Shown: in pieces, positions 5,611 to 13,055 of the stretch
How the letters are laid out: each line of letters opens with the position of its first letter
Numbering within the stretch: the stretch's first letter is position 1
Origin: a virus
Virus record (IMG/VR): IMGVR_UViG_3300046012_000620
Span: 1-29,680 of that record
Length of the DNA: 29,680 nt
Direction: 5' to 3' (one strand)
The notes under the pieces: model-generated
Seen by the model: only the letters and a program-made list of their open reading frames with translations
Database searches by the model: none
What the model was told of the DNA's origin: nothing
Translations under genes and position numbers: made by a program

Positions 5611-5976
5611 TTACTCTAAGGAAAGAATAGAATTGATTAAAATTAGTGAAGCACAAAAATCATAATTACTCACAGGATTAGACATGGCAGTAGAGGGTAA
5701 TCTTTCATATCCTTTGATCATCTCATCTAGCATATTTATAAGATCTTTTTTAGATAGTTTGTCATTATTAGTAATGGTAGTGGAATCTTGTACTTTAACC
5801 ACTATTTCATTACCGTTATCATCTACTCGAATGAAGTTCTTAAAATCTTTGGCATAACATTTAAGGGCATCACCACTATCAACTGCTATTTCTCCGCACT
5901 TGCATAATACATAGTCTGTAGAGTGGAAAGATTCGATAATGGAATTACATAGTTTACATTTAGCTCTGTTTTTCAT
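5611..5976 (-). CDS. Zinc-ribbon protein, DUF7695-like N-terminus
   Basis: The 121-residue product starts MKNRAKCKLCNSIIESFHST and continues DYVLCKCGEIAVDSGD. The cysteines C7, C10, C25 and C27 form a zinc ribbon of the kind seen in a short, widespread phage/prophage family ('KNRAKCKxCxxIIESKHxHDxVxCxCGxIxVDGG'). That family is usually only 60-90 residues long. Here a further helical region follows (KKDLINMLDEMIKGYERLPS and a hydrophobic C-terminus). Function is unknown. It is transcribed away from the terminase genes, with its start 30 bases from TerS, and has its own terminator at 5514-5542, so it is probably an independent accessory gene. Confidence 0.7.
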   Translation of the reverse strand: MKNRAKCKLCNSIIESFHSTDYVLCKCGEIAVDSGDALKCYAKDFKNFIRVDDNGNEIVVKVQDSTTITNNDKLSKKDLINMLDEMIKGYERLPSTAMSNPVSNYDFCASLILINSILSLE

Positions 5977-6006
5977 AATATATACTTTACAACAAAGAGG
6001 TTAAAT

Positions 6007-6441
6007 ATGCCAGATCAAGAGGTAAAACAATCTCAAAAAATAGATTTAGGCGGAAGACCTGAAAAATATACTAAAGAAGTTATTGATGATTTAGCCGATG
6101 AATTTCTTGAATGGTTGAAAAAACCAAATAATGTTTGGTTCAAAGATTTTTGTTTAGATAAAAATATAGATCCTAGATTAATGACAGATTGGGCTAAAAA
6201 ATCTCACAAGTTTTCCGAAGCTTACATTTTAGCACAGGCTAGACAAGAGTCAAAATTGATGAATGGAGGGCTTTTTAACAAGATGAATGCTGGTATTGTC
6301 AAGTTCGCTTTAGTCAATAATCATGGATACAATGACAAGAAAGAAGTTAATGTTACTTCAAACGGAAATCCTCTTCCAGACTGGGCAAAACAAGCTGAAG
6401 GTCAATCTAAAGATTTAGTGAATGAGCTTATCAAAGAATAA
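6007..6441 (+). CDS. Terminase small subunit
   Basis: The 144-residue product begins with a short polar tail, then 'GGRPEKYTKEVIDDLADEFLEWL' and 'FKDFCLDKNIDPRLMTDWAK', a helix-turn-helix pattern typical of terminase small subunits of the P22/phi29-unrelated podovirus type. This is followed by a helical section (SEAYILAQARQESKLMNGGL) and a C-terminal tail that would contact the large subunit. These proteins recognise the packaging site and regulate the motor. A Shine-Dalgarno sequence (AGAGG) precedes the ATG. The gene overlaps the start of TerL by 20 bases, the usual operon arrangement. Confidence 0.8.
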   Translation: MPDQEVKQSQKIDLGGRPEKYTKEVIDDLADEFLEWLKKPNNVWFKDFCLDKNIDPRLMTDWAKKSHKFSEAYILAQARQESKLMNGGLFNKMNAGIVKFALVNNHGYNDKKEVNVTSNGNPLPDWAKQAEGQSKDLVNELIKE

Positions 6442-8749
6442 TCCTCTGATGGATCCTTATTGGAGGATCAATAACCTTTACCATATAGTTGATAAGCAAG
6501 GTCGAAAGATCATTTTCAAGCTTAACTGGGCTCAACAAGAACTTTATGAGAACGTCTGGTATTGCAATGTTATTCTTAAGGCTAGGCAGTTAGGTATATC
6601 CACATATATTTGCTTACTTTTCTTAGATAGATGTCTATTTAATTCAAATGTTTCAGCTGGGATTATTGCTCATACTGTAGAAGATGCTCAGGCTTTATTT
6701 AGACGTGTTAAGATTGCTTATGACAGTCTCCCTGATCAATTGAAAGACATAATTACGGCTGAAAATGATACCGCTCAAATGCTCAAATTTTCTAATGGTT
6801 CATCAATCCGTGTGGGTACATCATTACGCTCTTCTACATTTCAATACCTTCACATCTCAGAGTTTGGAAAGATTTGCGCAAAATACCCAGATAAGGCAAC
6901 CGAGATTATCACCGGCTCTCTCAATACCGTTGCTCCCGGTCAATATGTTTTTATTGAATCTACTGCTGAGGGTAGAGATGGATATTTCTATGATATTTGT
7001 AAAAGAGCGCAAAACGATAAAAATACTAAACGGGATCTTTCAAAGTTAGACTTCAGATTTCATTTCTTTCCATGGTATAACGAACCATCTTATAGAATTG
7101 GGTCAGTTTTTCCGGTTACAGATGAAATGCAACAATATTTTGATCACCTTTTTGCTTTAGGTATTAAATTAGATGAAGAACAGAAGAATTGGTACATAGC
7201 TAGAGAACAGACACAGAAAGAAGATATGAGGAGAGAATACCCATCTACTCCAGAAGAATCCTGGGAAGTGTCTAATGAGGGTCTTTATTATGGTAAGTAC
7301 ATGACTCTAGTTAGGTCGGAGAAACGTATAGGTAACATACCCTACAACGAATCACTTTTGGTCCATACTGCATGGGACATTGGCTACAATGATTCGAATA
7401 GCATTTGGTTTTTCCAAATATCAGGTAAAGAAATCTGGCTGATCGATTATGAAGAAGGTAGTGGGGAATCTTTATCTTATTGGATCAATGTTCTTAAGAA
7501 GAAAGACTACACTTATGGAAAACACATTGCTCCACATGATGTTATGGTCCATGAATATAGTTCTGGAATGACACGCCAAGCTTCTGCTAGGAAACTGGGA
7601 ATTAACTTTATACCTACTCAAAAAGTTGAGATCATTCCAGGCATAGATCAAGTCAGAAGTATTCTGAATCGCTGTTGGTTTGATGAAAGAAAATGTGCTA
7701 AAGGGATCAAAGCTTTAGATGCCTATAAGAAGGACTGGGATGAACGTCATGCATGTTGGAGATCTTCTCCCTTACATAATTGGGCCTCGCATGGATGTTT
7801 CACAGGTGAAACTTTGATATTGACGCGTACCGGAATGCGTCCCATAATGTTAATAGAAAAAGATGAAGAAGTTTTAACATTATTAGGCTGGATAAAATGC
7901 AACAAAGCGACATTAACGAAACGAAATGCAACTCTTGTGGCTGTTCAATTCCAAGACAATACAAAGGTAAGATGTACTCTGGATCATTTATTCTTGACGG
8001 AGAGCGGGTGGATATCTGCAAAAAACCTAGAGAAGGATATGAAGATCCAATTATCCTCGATATACTTACAACATATTTCAGGGGGCATTTATACAGAGTC
8101 TGGCCTCAACAAAGATATTTCACGAAAGGCGATTCCTACCTTCATAGAGATGTTTGGTCAGATGCTTTTGGTGAAATCCCTAAGGGATGTCATATACACC
8201 ACAAAGACAATGATATCAAAAATAATAGACTTTATAATCTTGAATGCTTGCCAGCCAAAATTCATCTTAGTTACAAACAGCCTAATTCCAAAGGATTATC
8301 AGATAAAGCTAGACAAAGAGCAACTGAATGGCACCAATCAGATGAGGGTAGAGAATGGCATCGAAGAAAAGCAATTAGCGAGAAAAACTGGAAGAAATGG
8401 AAAAGAGAAAAAAGACAATGTGTTCACTGCAATAAGGAATTTGATTGTCTCATTAGGAAAAATGGAGCATCTCAAAAATATTGCACAGCAAATTGTAAAT
8501 CAGCCAATCGTAGAGTCCGTGCAATTTCTAAATGAAAAAGAGGATGTATATTGTATAAATGTTCCAGACATTTCCCATTTTTCATTATCAAATGGAGCGA
8601 TAGTGCATAATTCAGATGCTTTTCGAACCCTTGCAACAGGTTTAAGTTTTGTAGAAAATCAACATTCTTTATCCGCAGCAGTTCAAGAAACTCAAAGGCA
8701 AAGAGATTACATTCAATCCAGATTTAATCCTCAAGCACGCAGTTTTTAG
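6422..8749 (+). CDS. terL: Terminase large subunit, intein-containing
   Basis: The 775-codon frame encodes a phage packaging ATPase/nuclease interrupted by an intein. ATPase motifs: deviant Walker A KARQLGIST (53-61), Walker B YLHISEFG with E147, and coupling motif ESTAEG (179-184). RNase-H-like nuclease motifs: AWDIGYND with D319, HIAPHD with D373, and, after the intein, SDAFR with D732. Residues 459-730 are the intein; removing it joins ...WASHG to SDAFRTL and leaves a 503-residue protein, the usual TerL length. The intein lies exactly at the third nuclease motif, a typical insertion point because precise splicing is needed for activity. It overlaps TerS. A second in-frame ATG at 6449 could be the true start, since neither has a clear Shine-Dalgarno sequence. 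Confidence 0.92.
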   Translation: MSLSKNNPLMDPYWRINNLYHIVDKQGRKIIFKLNWAQQELYENVWYCNVILKARQLGISTYICLLFLDRCLFNSNVSAGIIAHTVEDAQALFRRVKIAYDSLPDQLKDIITAENDTAQMLKFSNGSSIRVGTSLRSSTFQYLHISEFGKICAKYPDKATEIITGSLNTVAPGQYVFIESTAEGRDGYFYDICKRAQNDKNTKRDLSKLDFRFHFFPWYNEPSYRIGSVFPVTDEMQQYFDHLFALGIKLDEEQKNWYIAREQTQKEDMRREYPSTPEESWEVSNEGLYYGKYMTLVRSEKRIGNIPYNESLLVHTAWDIGYNDSNSIWFFQISGKEIWLIDYEEGSGESLSYWINVLKKKDYTYGKHIAPHDVMVHEYSSGMTRQASARKLGINFIPTQKVEIIPGIDQVRSILNRCWFDERKCAKGIKALDAYKKDWDERHACWRSSPLHNWASHGCFTGETLILTRTGMRPIMLIEKDEEVLTLLGWIKCNKATLTKRNATLVAVQFQDNTKVRCTLDHLFLTESGWISAKNLEKDMKIQLSSIYLQHISGGIYTESGLNKDISRKAIPTFIEMFGQMLLVKSLRDVIYTTKTMISKIIDFIILNACQPKFILVTNSLIPKDYQIKLDKEQLNGTNQMRVENGIEEKQLARKTGRNGKEKKDNVFTAIRNLIVSLGKMEHLKNIAQQIVNQPIVESVQFLNEKEDVYCINVPDISHFSLSNGAIVHNSDAFRTLATGLSFVENQHSLSAAVQETQRQRDYIQSRFNPQARSF
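7796..8611 (+). mobile_element. Intein (Hint domain) within TerL
   Basis: The 272-codon insert starts with Cys459 in block A (CFTGETLILT). It has a block B RCTLDHLFLT (517-526, H522) followed by GWISAKNLEKDMKI, and ends in blocks F/G (EDVYCINVPDISHFSLSNG...IVHN, 707-730). The terminal His-Asn and the following Ser731 complete a class 1 splicing set: Cys1, block B His, penultimate His, Asn and Ser+1. No LAGLIDADG motifs are present in this frame. The roughly 150 codons between the block B region and block F look low in information and coincide with an HNH endonuclease read in another frame. All splicing residues are present, so the intein is probably active. Confidence 0.9.
7972..8535 (+). CDS. 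HNH homing endonuclease, out of frame inside the TerL intein
   Basis: This frame is shifted relative to terL and lies wholly within the intein. The 187-residue product has the region YFRGHLYRVW...LHRDVW, the HNH core (H76, H77, D79, N85, N89: HHKDNDIKNNRLYNL), and a C-terminal zinc finger with C150, C153, C171 and C175. These are features of phage HNH homing endonucleases with a C-terminal Cys4 finger. I choose 7972 because AAAGG sits 4 bases upstream; an ATG at 7897 would extend it by 25 residues. It ends at its own TGA, so it is read as a free protein and not as part of the intein. It would mobilise the intein by cutting intein-less terL genes. Confidence 0.85.
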   Translation: MYSGSFILDGERVDICKKPREGYEDPIILDILTTYFRGHLYRVWPQQRYFTKGDSYLHRDVWSDAFGEIPKGCHIHHKDNDIKNNRLYNLECLPAKIHLSYKQPNSKGLSDKARQRATEWHQSDEGREWHRRKAISEKNWKKWKREKRQCVHCNKEFDCLIRKNGASQKYCTANCKSANRRVRAISK

Positions 8750-8791
8750 TCTTATTGCACTAATAAAATCTTTGATGTATCGTCTAGATAA

Positions 8792-10954
8792 TTAATTTCC
8801 GAGGTCATCATCAGCTATTATCTTGCCCCATGGGACAGCAAAATTGAACCAAATTTAGGTAATATTCGTCAGTGGCTAGATAATCTGTCATCAAAATTCA
8901 AGCCTTTAGAACAGGCAAGATGGAATCAAGCTAATATAGATACTTTATTTTACGCAGGAAGCCAAACCTTCGTAAATAGATATATGAATTCCGGAGCTCC
9001 TTTTAATTTTAATCAATACTACTTCAATTTAGTTCAGCAACCAGTAAATATGATTACTGGATATCAAAGACAGCACCGTAAATCTATTGTTTATCAAGCT
9101 GCTGATGGTGCTGACACAACTACAACCGATCAATATACACGCCTCATTTCAAATGTATGCCAAAAAGAAGGCATTTACGAAGCTTACTCTAAATCTTGCG
9201 AATTGGCAGCTATAGCTGGAATGAATCTACTTCAACCCTATTTAGATTTTACTGGCGACGATCCAGCTCAAGGGCAACTGAAACTCAAGATCTGGGAATT
9301 TAACAGTTTCTTGATAGATCCATATTTTAGGCAGCCTGATATGAGTGATTGTCAGTTTGTATGGTGCCAAGAATATATTTCAATGCAAGAAGCACAAGCT
9401 AGGTTTCCTGATAGGGTAAATCAGATTAGACCCATGCAAGGTTCTCCTCAACGGTATGGGTCTTTTTATTTTCTTCCAGAAAACTATAATATGGCAAGAA
9501 ATGATCTAATGGTTCTCTCTTATGTATGGTACAAATGGCGTAAGAAGAAAAAAAGACTCTATTCTAAGAAAAGAAACCAGTTCTTTGATTTTGCTGGAGG
9601 GGATGCACAACTTGAGCAAATTCTTTATAGCATTGATGATATGGAAGAAGTTACAGTTGAAGCACCATGCTGGAAATTAGCTGTAGTTCTTAATGACCAA
9701 TTGATGTTTCAAGGAGAAAATCCTCTTTGGGATGGTCCAGAATGTCCTTTTATACCTAATTTTTGGAACTACGATCCTCATATTAATTACTATGATTTAA
9801 GATCCAGATCTCTCATTTATACCATGAGATCTCCTCAATTCCTATTTAACCATAAAGTAATAAGCAATAATGATATTGCGTCTGCTACTATTAATGCTGG
9901 ATGGAAACGTAAGATTGGGGCGGTTGCTAACGAAGATAATCTTAAGAAAGCTGGTCAAGGTTGGGATGTAATCATCAATGATGGTTATGAATTATCAGAC
10001 GTTGAGAAGATTATACCTTCAGCTGTTCCAGAATCAGATCTAGCTTTAGCCGAGCAAATGTCTTCTCTGATCTTTAAAACAGCTGGTATCGATCTTGAAA
10101 ACTGGTCTGGTCAAAATGATAAGCAGGCATCGACTCTTACTTTATTGACAAAACAAGCTGCGAATTTAATGGTATTTCAAAAGTACTTTGATCAATGGGA
10201 TCAGGTTTTGAAGTTAGTAGGGGAAAGACTTCTTCAGATCGGATTAAACAATTGGTCAGCAGAAAAAATATCACTACTGATTAATGAAGAGCCATCACCT
10301 CATTTTTACTCCAGAATATTTGCTAAATATCAAACTGTTGTTGAGGAAGGCCTATTAACACCTACACAAAAGAATCTTCAAGCCCAGCAAATGCTTGAGA
10401 TTAACGAACGTTTTGGTCGTGAGGTATTACCTCCTTCAATGATCATTAAAGATATGAATATTCAAGGTAAAGCAGAAATTATGCAGTTCTTACAGCAGCA
10501 AGAGCAACAAGCTGCTCATCAAATGCAAGAACAACAGAATTTAGCCCATGCCTTTGAAGATGCAAAACTAAAAGAGATTTATTCAAAAGCAGCAGGAAAT
10601 ATAGCTACAGCAAGAGAGAGACATGGTAGAGCTGAGGCAAATATTGGTCTATTTGAAGAGCGTCTAAGTGAAATTACACGTAATAGAGCGCTGGCCACAA
10701 AAGATAAGATGGAAGCATTAGAGAAATTGGTCGATGTAATAGCTAAATATGGTGAGATAGAAACTGCTCTTAAAATGCATGAAATTGAGAGTTTCGATTA
10801 TCGTCAAGAAGGTAAAGAAAACATAGAGAAGGATGACGCAAAACGAACATCTCTTGCAAACGATTTTCAAAACAGTATAATGAATATTCAACAAGATGGG
10901 CAAATGCCCCAACAGAGGCTGCCAATTCCTCAAGAACAAATGGCAATGAGGTAA
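8792..10954 (+). CDS. Portal protein (5' end uncertain; first ATG at 8984)
   Basis: From the ATG at 8984 the frame encodes 656 residues of a podovirus-type portal. It has an N-terminal region with GYQRQHRKS and DQYTRLIS, a central section with IDPYFRQPDMSDCQFVWCQE, and a long Gln/Glu-rich helical C-terminus (about 500-620, QFLQQQEQQAAHQMQEQQN). The frame is open from 8792, and the 64 codons before the ATG look coding: SYYLAPWDSKIEPNLGNIRQ, then a stretch reading IDTLFYAGSQTFVNRY directly into the ATG. No ATG, GTG or TTG lies in frame there. Either an unusual start codon is used, a frameshift or sequencing error exists near 8792, or the 5' part is vestigial. The portal forms the dodecameric DNA channel at the head vertex. 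It follows terL, as expected. Confidence 0.85.
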   Translation, partial: LISEVIISYYLAPWDSKIEPNLGNIRQWLDNLSSKFKPLEQARWNQANIDTLFYAGSQTFVNRYMNSGAPFNFNQYYFNLVQQPVNMITGYQRQHRKSIVYQAADGADTTTTDQYTRLISNVCQKEGIYEAYSKSCELAAIAGMNLLQPYLDFTGDDPAQGQLKLKIWEFNSFLIDPYFRQPDMSDCQFVWCQEYISMQEAQARFPDRVNQIRPMQGSPQRYGSFYFLPENYNMARNDLMVLSYVWYKWRKKKKRLYSKKRNQFFDFAGGDAQLEQILYSIDDMEEVTVEAPCWKLAVVLNDQLMFQGENPLWDGPECPFIPNFWNYDPHINYYDLRSRSLIYTMRSPQFLFNHKVISNNDIASATINAGWKRKIGAVANEDNLKKAGQGWDVIINDGYELSDVEKIIPSAVPESDLALAEQMSSLIFKTAGIDLENWSGQNDKQASTLTLLTKQAANLMVFQKYFDQWDQVLKLVGERLLQIGLNNWSAEKISLLINEEPSPHFYSRIFAKYQTVVEEGLLTPTQKNLQAQQMLEINERFGREVLPPSMIIKDMNIQGKAEIMQFLQQQEQQAAHQMQEQQNLAHAFEDAKLKEIYSKAAGNIATARERHGRAEANIGLFEERLSEITRNRALATKDKMEALEKLVDVIAKYGEIETALKMHEIESFDYRQEGKENIEKDDAKRTSLANDFQNSIMNIQQDGQMPQQRLPIPQEQMAMR

Positions 10955-10956
10955 AT

Positions 10957-11214
10957 ATGAAACAACATAGTGATGATAGACCAGGTTCATTTAAATCTGG
11001 TGGTCAGAGAATCGATGACCATTCATTTTGGGCAGGTAAAGCTTCTAAAGAATCTCCAATGCCAATGGAATCAAAAATGAAACAAGAATCAAGTGCTGAA
11101 GGCTCAGGTTCTGTAATGAAATACGAAGATACAACTGAAGAAATTCGTAAAGGCCAAGTCGAATCTGATAAACAGATTAAAAATCGTCCATTAAAGCCAA
11201 ATTACAGAAATTAA
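10957..11214 (+). CDS. Small hypothetical protein after portal
   Basis: The frame starts 2 bases after the portal stop, with GAGG upstream of the ATG (shared with the portal's last codons). The 85-residue product is polar and apparently disordered: DDRPGSFKSGGQRIDDHSFW, then AGKASKESPMPMESKMKQES and a charged tail. It may be a small virion or chaperone-like protein for head assembly. No recognised domain. It belongs to a run of three short, hydrophilic proteins (with 11255 and 11523) between portal and scaffold. Confidence 0.7.
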   Translation: MKQHSDDRPGSFKSGGQRIDDHSFWAGKASKESPMPMESKMKQESSAEGSGSVMKYEDTTEEIRKGQVESDKQIKNRPLKPNYRN

Positions 11215-11219
11215 GGTTT

Positions 11220-11238
11220 AGCCATCTTATAGGTGGCT
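11220..11238 (+). promoter_or_regulatory. Intercistronic hairpin
   Basis: AGCCATC (11220-11226) pairs with GGTGGCT (11232-11238) through seven pairs, one of them G.T, over a 5-base loop. It sits between two small genes and just upstream of the AGAGG ribosome binding site of the next. No T-run follows, so it is more likely an mRNA stability or processing element than a terminator. Confidence 0.4.
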
Positions 11239-11254
11239 CCTTTAAAGAGGCACT

Positions 11255-11536
11255 ATGAAAAGAGTAAAACAACAAATTAATGCCGATTCAGGCTTTTCTG
11301 ATCCTGCTAAAATTAAAGAGCAAAGAGAAGTAAGTAAACCTGAAAATGGTATGAATTCTCCTTGGGATTTTAGATGCCCTCAATATGATCAGCGTTCAAG
11401 TAATTTCGTTAATGCTGGTACTCATTATGGGGTTGGGATAAATCAACCTGTAGGTCATGAAGGAAACCCAAAACAAAGAGTTTCTGTAATGCCTTTTGGT
11501 CGTCCAAGTACTATGAGAGTAGATGAAGAAGGGTAA
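11255..11536 (+). CDS. Small hypothetical protein with GVGIxQPVG motif
   Basis: The ATG at 11255 has AGAGG five bases upstream. The 93-residue product is polar, with a basic N-terminus (MKRVKQQINA), an aromatic middle (SPWDFRCPQYDQRSSNFV) and the segment GVGINQPVG at residues 59-67, followed by a Pro/Arg-rich C-terminus. The same GVGIxQPVG segment recurs in the next gene (11523), suggesting a shared short binding motif or a partial duplication. Function is unknown; the setting between portal and scaffold favours a minor head protein. Confidence 0.7.
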   Translation: MKRVKQQINADSGFSDPAKIKEQREVSKPENGMNSPWDFRCPQYDQRSSNFVNAGTHYGVGINQPVGHEGNPKQRVSVMPFGRPSTMRVDEEG

Positions 11537-11696
11537 GAAACCAAAGATTGCTCATACATCATCTAGTCCTAAAGGATCAGGTGATTTTCATGGAGTTGGT
11601 ATAAAACAACCAGTAGGGAAATTAAGAGAAAGTCATATCTTAGATAGAAATTCTCCTAATTCTAAGAAGATGAAGCCTCCAAGATCTTTAGCCTAG
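11523..11696 (+). CDS. 57-residue basic protein with GVGIxQPVG motif
   Basis: The frame starts inside the last codons of the preceding gene (ATG at 11523, 14-base overlap). It encodes a very basic 57-residue protein: MKKGKKPKIAHTSSSPKGSG, then DFHGVGIKQPVG, ending in KKMKPPRSLA. The segment at residues 24-32 (GVGIKQPVG) matches the one in the upstream protein (GVGINQPVG), which supports both as real. The overlap with the upstream gene and the repeated motif argue against a chance frame. Its 3' end overlaps the end of the minus-strand gene at 11662 by 35 bases. Function is unknown. Confidence 0.65.
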   Translation: MKKGKKPKIAHTSSSPKGSGDFHGVGIKQPVGKLRESHILDRNSPNSKKMKPPRSLA

Positions 11697-12165
11697 TTGC
11701 TTCTTGTCTTTTCTTTCTTCTAGCTTCATTACATACATCCCTATAAATCTGATTAATCTGGGCATCGCTTAAATCATCTGGTTCAGGAGCTTCTAATTCT
11801 ATTCTATGATTTTCAAATTGATCGATAGACCAAAGTGTTAAATCATGACCAGTTACATTACCTTTTTTATATTGAGTCCACATCTCTCTTGCTGGGATTA
11901 ACCAGCAAATCCGAATATTATCAGTCCCACAAATCCATTTAAAAAGCATAGAATTAGTCTGAGATTTTGGTTTAGTTAAACGTGGTTGCCATATTAAACG
12001 TTTACTTATCCCATCATCATCGGTTCTAGTATGTGCAAAAATATAAAAACTATTTTCTCCAAAGGGTCTTTGGTCAATTAGATTTTGGCAACACTCTGAA
12101 ATATCAAAGGATTGGGAGGTAAAATGTTTGTATCTATCGTAAGCATCTAAGGTTGTAATCTTCAT
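11662..12165 (-). CDS. Minus-strand hypothetical protein inside the head operon
   Basis: A 167-codon minus-strand gene interrupts the head genes. The product has a mixed alpha/beta appearance: a first segment MKITTLDAYDRYKHFTSQSF, a central hydrophobic and aromatic part (FYIFAHTRTDDDGISKRLIW and ICWLIPAREMWTQYKKG), and an acidic-to-basic helical C-terminus (DLSDAQINQIYRDVCNEARR, then KKRQEATRLK). I recognise no family. An ATATTATCAGA element lies 30 bases upstream of its ATG on the same strand, so it probably has its own promoter. Independent orientation inside a conserved module is how moron genes look, with possible roles in host control or defence evasion; that role is inference. Confidence 0.65.
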   Translation of the reverse strand: MKITTLDAYDRYKHFTSQSFDISECCQNLIDQRPFGENSFYIFAHTRTDDDGISKRLIWQPRLTKPKSQTNSMLFKWICGTDNIRICWLIPAREMWTQYKKGNVTGHDLTLWSIDQFENHRIELEAPEPDDLSDAQINQIYRDVCNEARRKKRQEATRLKILEASSS

Positions 12166-12194
12166 TTGTTTTCAATTCATCTTTTTAGTTTAAT

Positions 12195-12205
12195 TCTGAT
12201 AATAT
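12195..12205 (-). promoter_or_regulatory. ATATTATCAGA element upstream of the minus-strand gene
   Basis: One of four exact copies of ATATTATCAGA in the window. On the minus strand it stands 30 bases upstream of the ATG at 12165, where TATTAT could serve as a -10 box. It lies in the divergent interval between the minus-strand gene and the scaffold gene. Confidence 0.5.
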
Positions 12206-12241
12206 CCAAACGTTAAGCTTACGTCAAAGCTAAAGGATCAT

Positions 12242-12889
12242 ATGACAGCACCAATTCAAGAAAATCAAACACAAGAACAAAAAATAAGCGATAAAGAGCT
12301 TAATTTTAGAAATCTAGAAGCTAAATTTCAAAGAGAATTAGAAAAAGAAAGAGCTGCAAGAATTGAAGCTGAGAGAATAGTACAAGAAAGATCTGTTGTA
12401 CAAAAGGATGATGAAGATGATTCCGAGCCTTATGTTGATCATAAAAAACTTAATAAAACACTTGCCAGGTTTGGTGAACAGAATCAAAAACAAACTCAAA
12501 GTGAAATACAAAAAGCTGTGCAAACTGCTTTACAAGAAGAAAGAAAGCAAAACTGGCTAAAGCAAAATGGTGATTTTTACGAAGTTCTAGGCCATGCTGA
12601 AAAGTTAGCTATGAAAGATCCTGATTTAGCTGAGTCCATACTTGAAATGCCTGAAGGTTTTGAAAGACAAAAACTTGTATATAAGACTATTAAAGCTCAA
12701 GGCTTACATAAACCAGAACAAAAACAACCATCTATTCAAGACAAAGTCGATGCAAATAGAAGAAGCCCTTATTACCAACCAACAGGAGTAGGAACTGCAC
12801 CATATTCGACTTCCGGAGATTTTAGTAAAGGCGGCCAGGAGCAGGCTTATAGAAAAATGCAGGAACTTAAACAAACATTACGACTCTAA
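12242..12889 (+). CDS. Capsid scaffolding protein
   Basis: The 215-residue product is highly charged and mostly helical. The N-terminal half is a coiled coil (about residues 15-50, KELNFRNLEAKFQRELEKER) with an acidic patch DDEDDSEPYVD. The centre is Gln/Lys-rich (QNQKQTQSEIQKAVQTALQE), and a helical domain follows (GDFYEVLGHAEKLAMKDPDL). The C-terminus is basic and helical (QEQAYRKMQELKQTLRL). This is the composition of tailed-phage scaffolding proteins, which assemble inside the procapsid and bind the capsid through a basic C-terminal helix. Position directly before the capsid gene agrees. AGGA precedes the ATG. There is no sequence motif that proves it. Confidence 0.75.
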   Translation: MTAPIQENQTQEQKISDKELNFRNLEAKFQRELEKERAARIEAERIVQERSVVQKDDEDDSEPYVDHKKLNKTLARFGEQNQKQTQSEIQKAVQTALQEERKQNWLKQNGDFYEVLGHAEKLAMKDPDLAESILEMPEGFERQKLVYKTIKAQGLHKPEQKQPSIQDKVDANRRSPYYQPTGVGTAPYSTSGDFSKGGQEQAYRKMQELKQTLRL

Positions 12890-12942
12890 TTTGATAAAAA
12901 ACTAAACATTTGATATATATTAATATCCGCCTGCCCTGCGTA

Positions 12943-13053
12943 ATGGGCAAATCGCGTAAGAAGCATCGCAACTTCATTCAACGTGATCGAGAACAGCGTA
13001 AGGTAAGTTCGCTAACTGATCATCACGGTAAGACTAACCTCTATCTGAGGTAA
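12943..13053 (+). CDS. Possible 36-residue basic leader peptide of the capsid gene
   Basis: An ATG at 12943 opens a 36-codon frame ending at 13053, two bases before the capsid ATG. The peptide MGKSRKKHRNFIQRDREQRK, followed by a 16-residue tail ending NLYLR, is strongly basic. Its codons (CGT, CGC, AAG, ATC, TTC) are richer in G and C than the surroundings and look like highly expressed genes. No Shine-Dalgarno sequence is visible, and the ATG sits beside a short stem (TGCCC 12932-12936 with GGGCA 12945-12949). It may be a real small virion or leader peptide, or a structured untranslated leader. I am not sure which. Confidence 0.45.
   Translation: MGKSRKKHRNFIQRDREQRKVSSLTDHHGKTNLYLR
13038..13051 (+). 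promoter_or_regulatory. Hairpin covering the capsid Shine-Dalgarno sequence
   Basis: ACCTC (13038-13042) pairs with GAGGT (13047-13051) over a 4-base loop. GAGG is the ribosome binding site of the capsid gene, whose ATG is at 13056. Ribosomes reading the 36-codon ORF to its stop at 13053 would open the hairpin, coupling the two. Confidence 0.45.
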
Positions 13054-13055
13054 AT

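Noticed and set aside
6765-7049. A 94-codon plus-strand frame inside terL
   Set aside because: It overlaps the conserved ATPase part of TerL, has no recognisable motif and unusual composition; unlike the HNH frame, nothing supports it as a gene.
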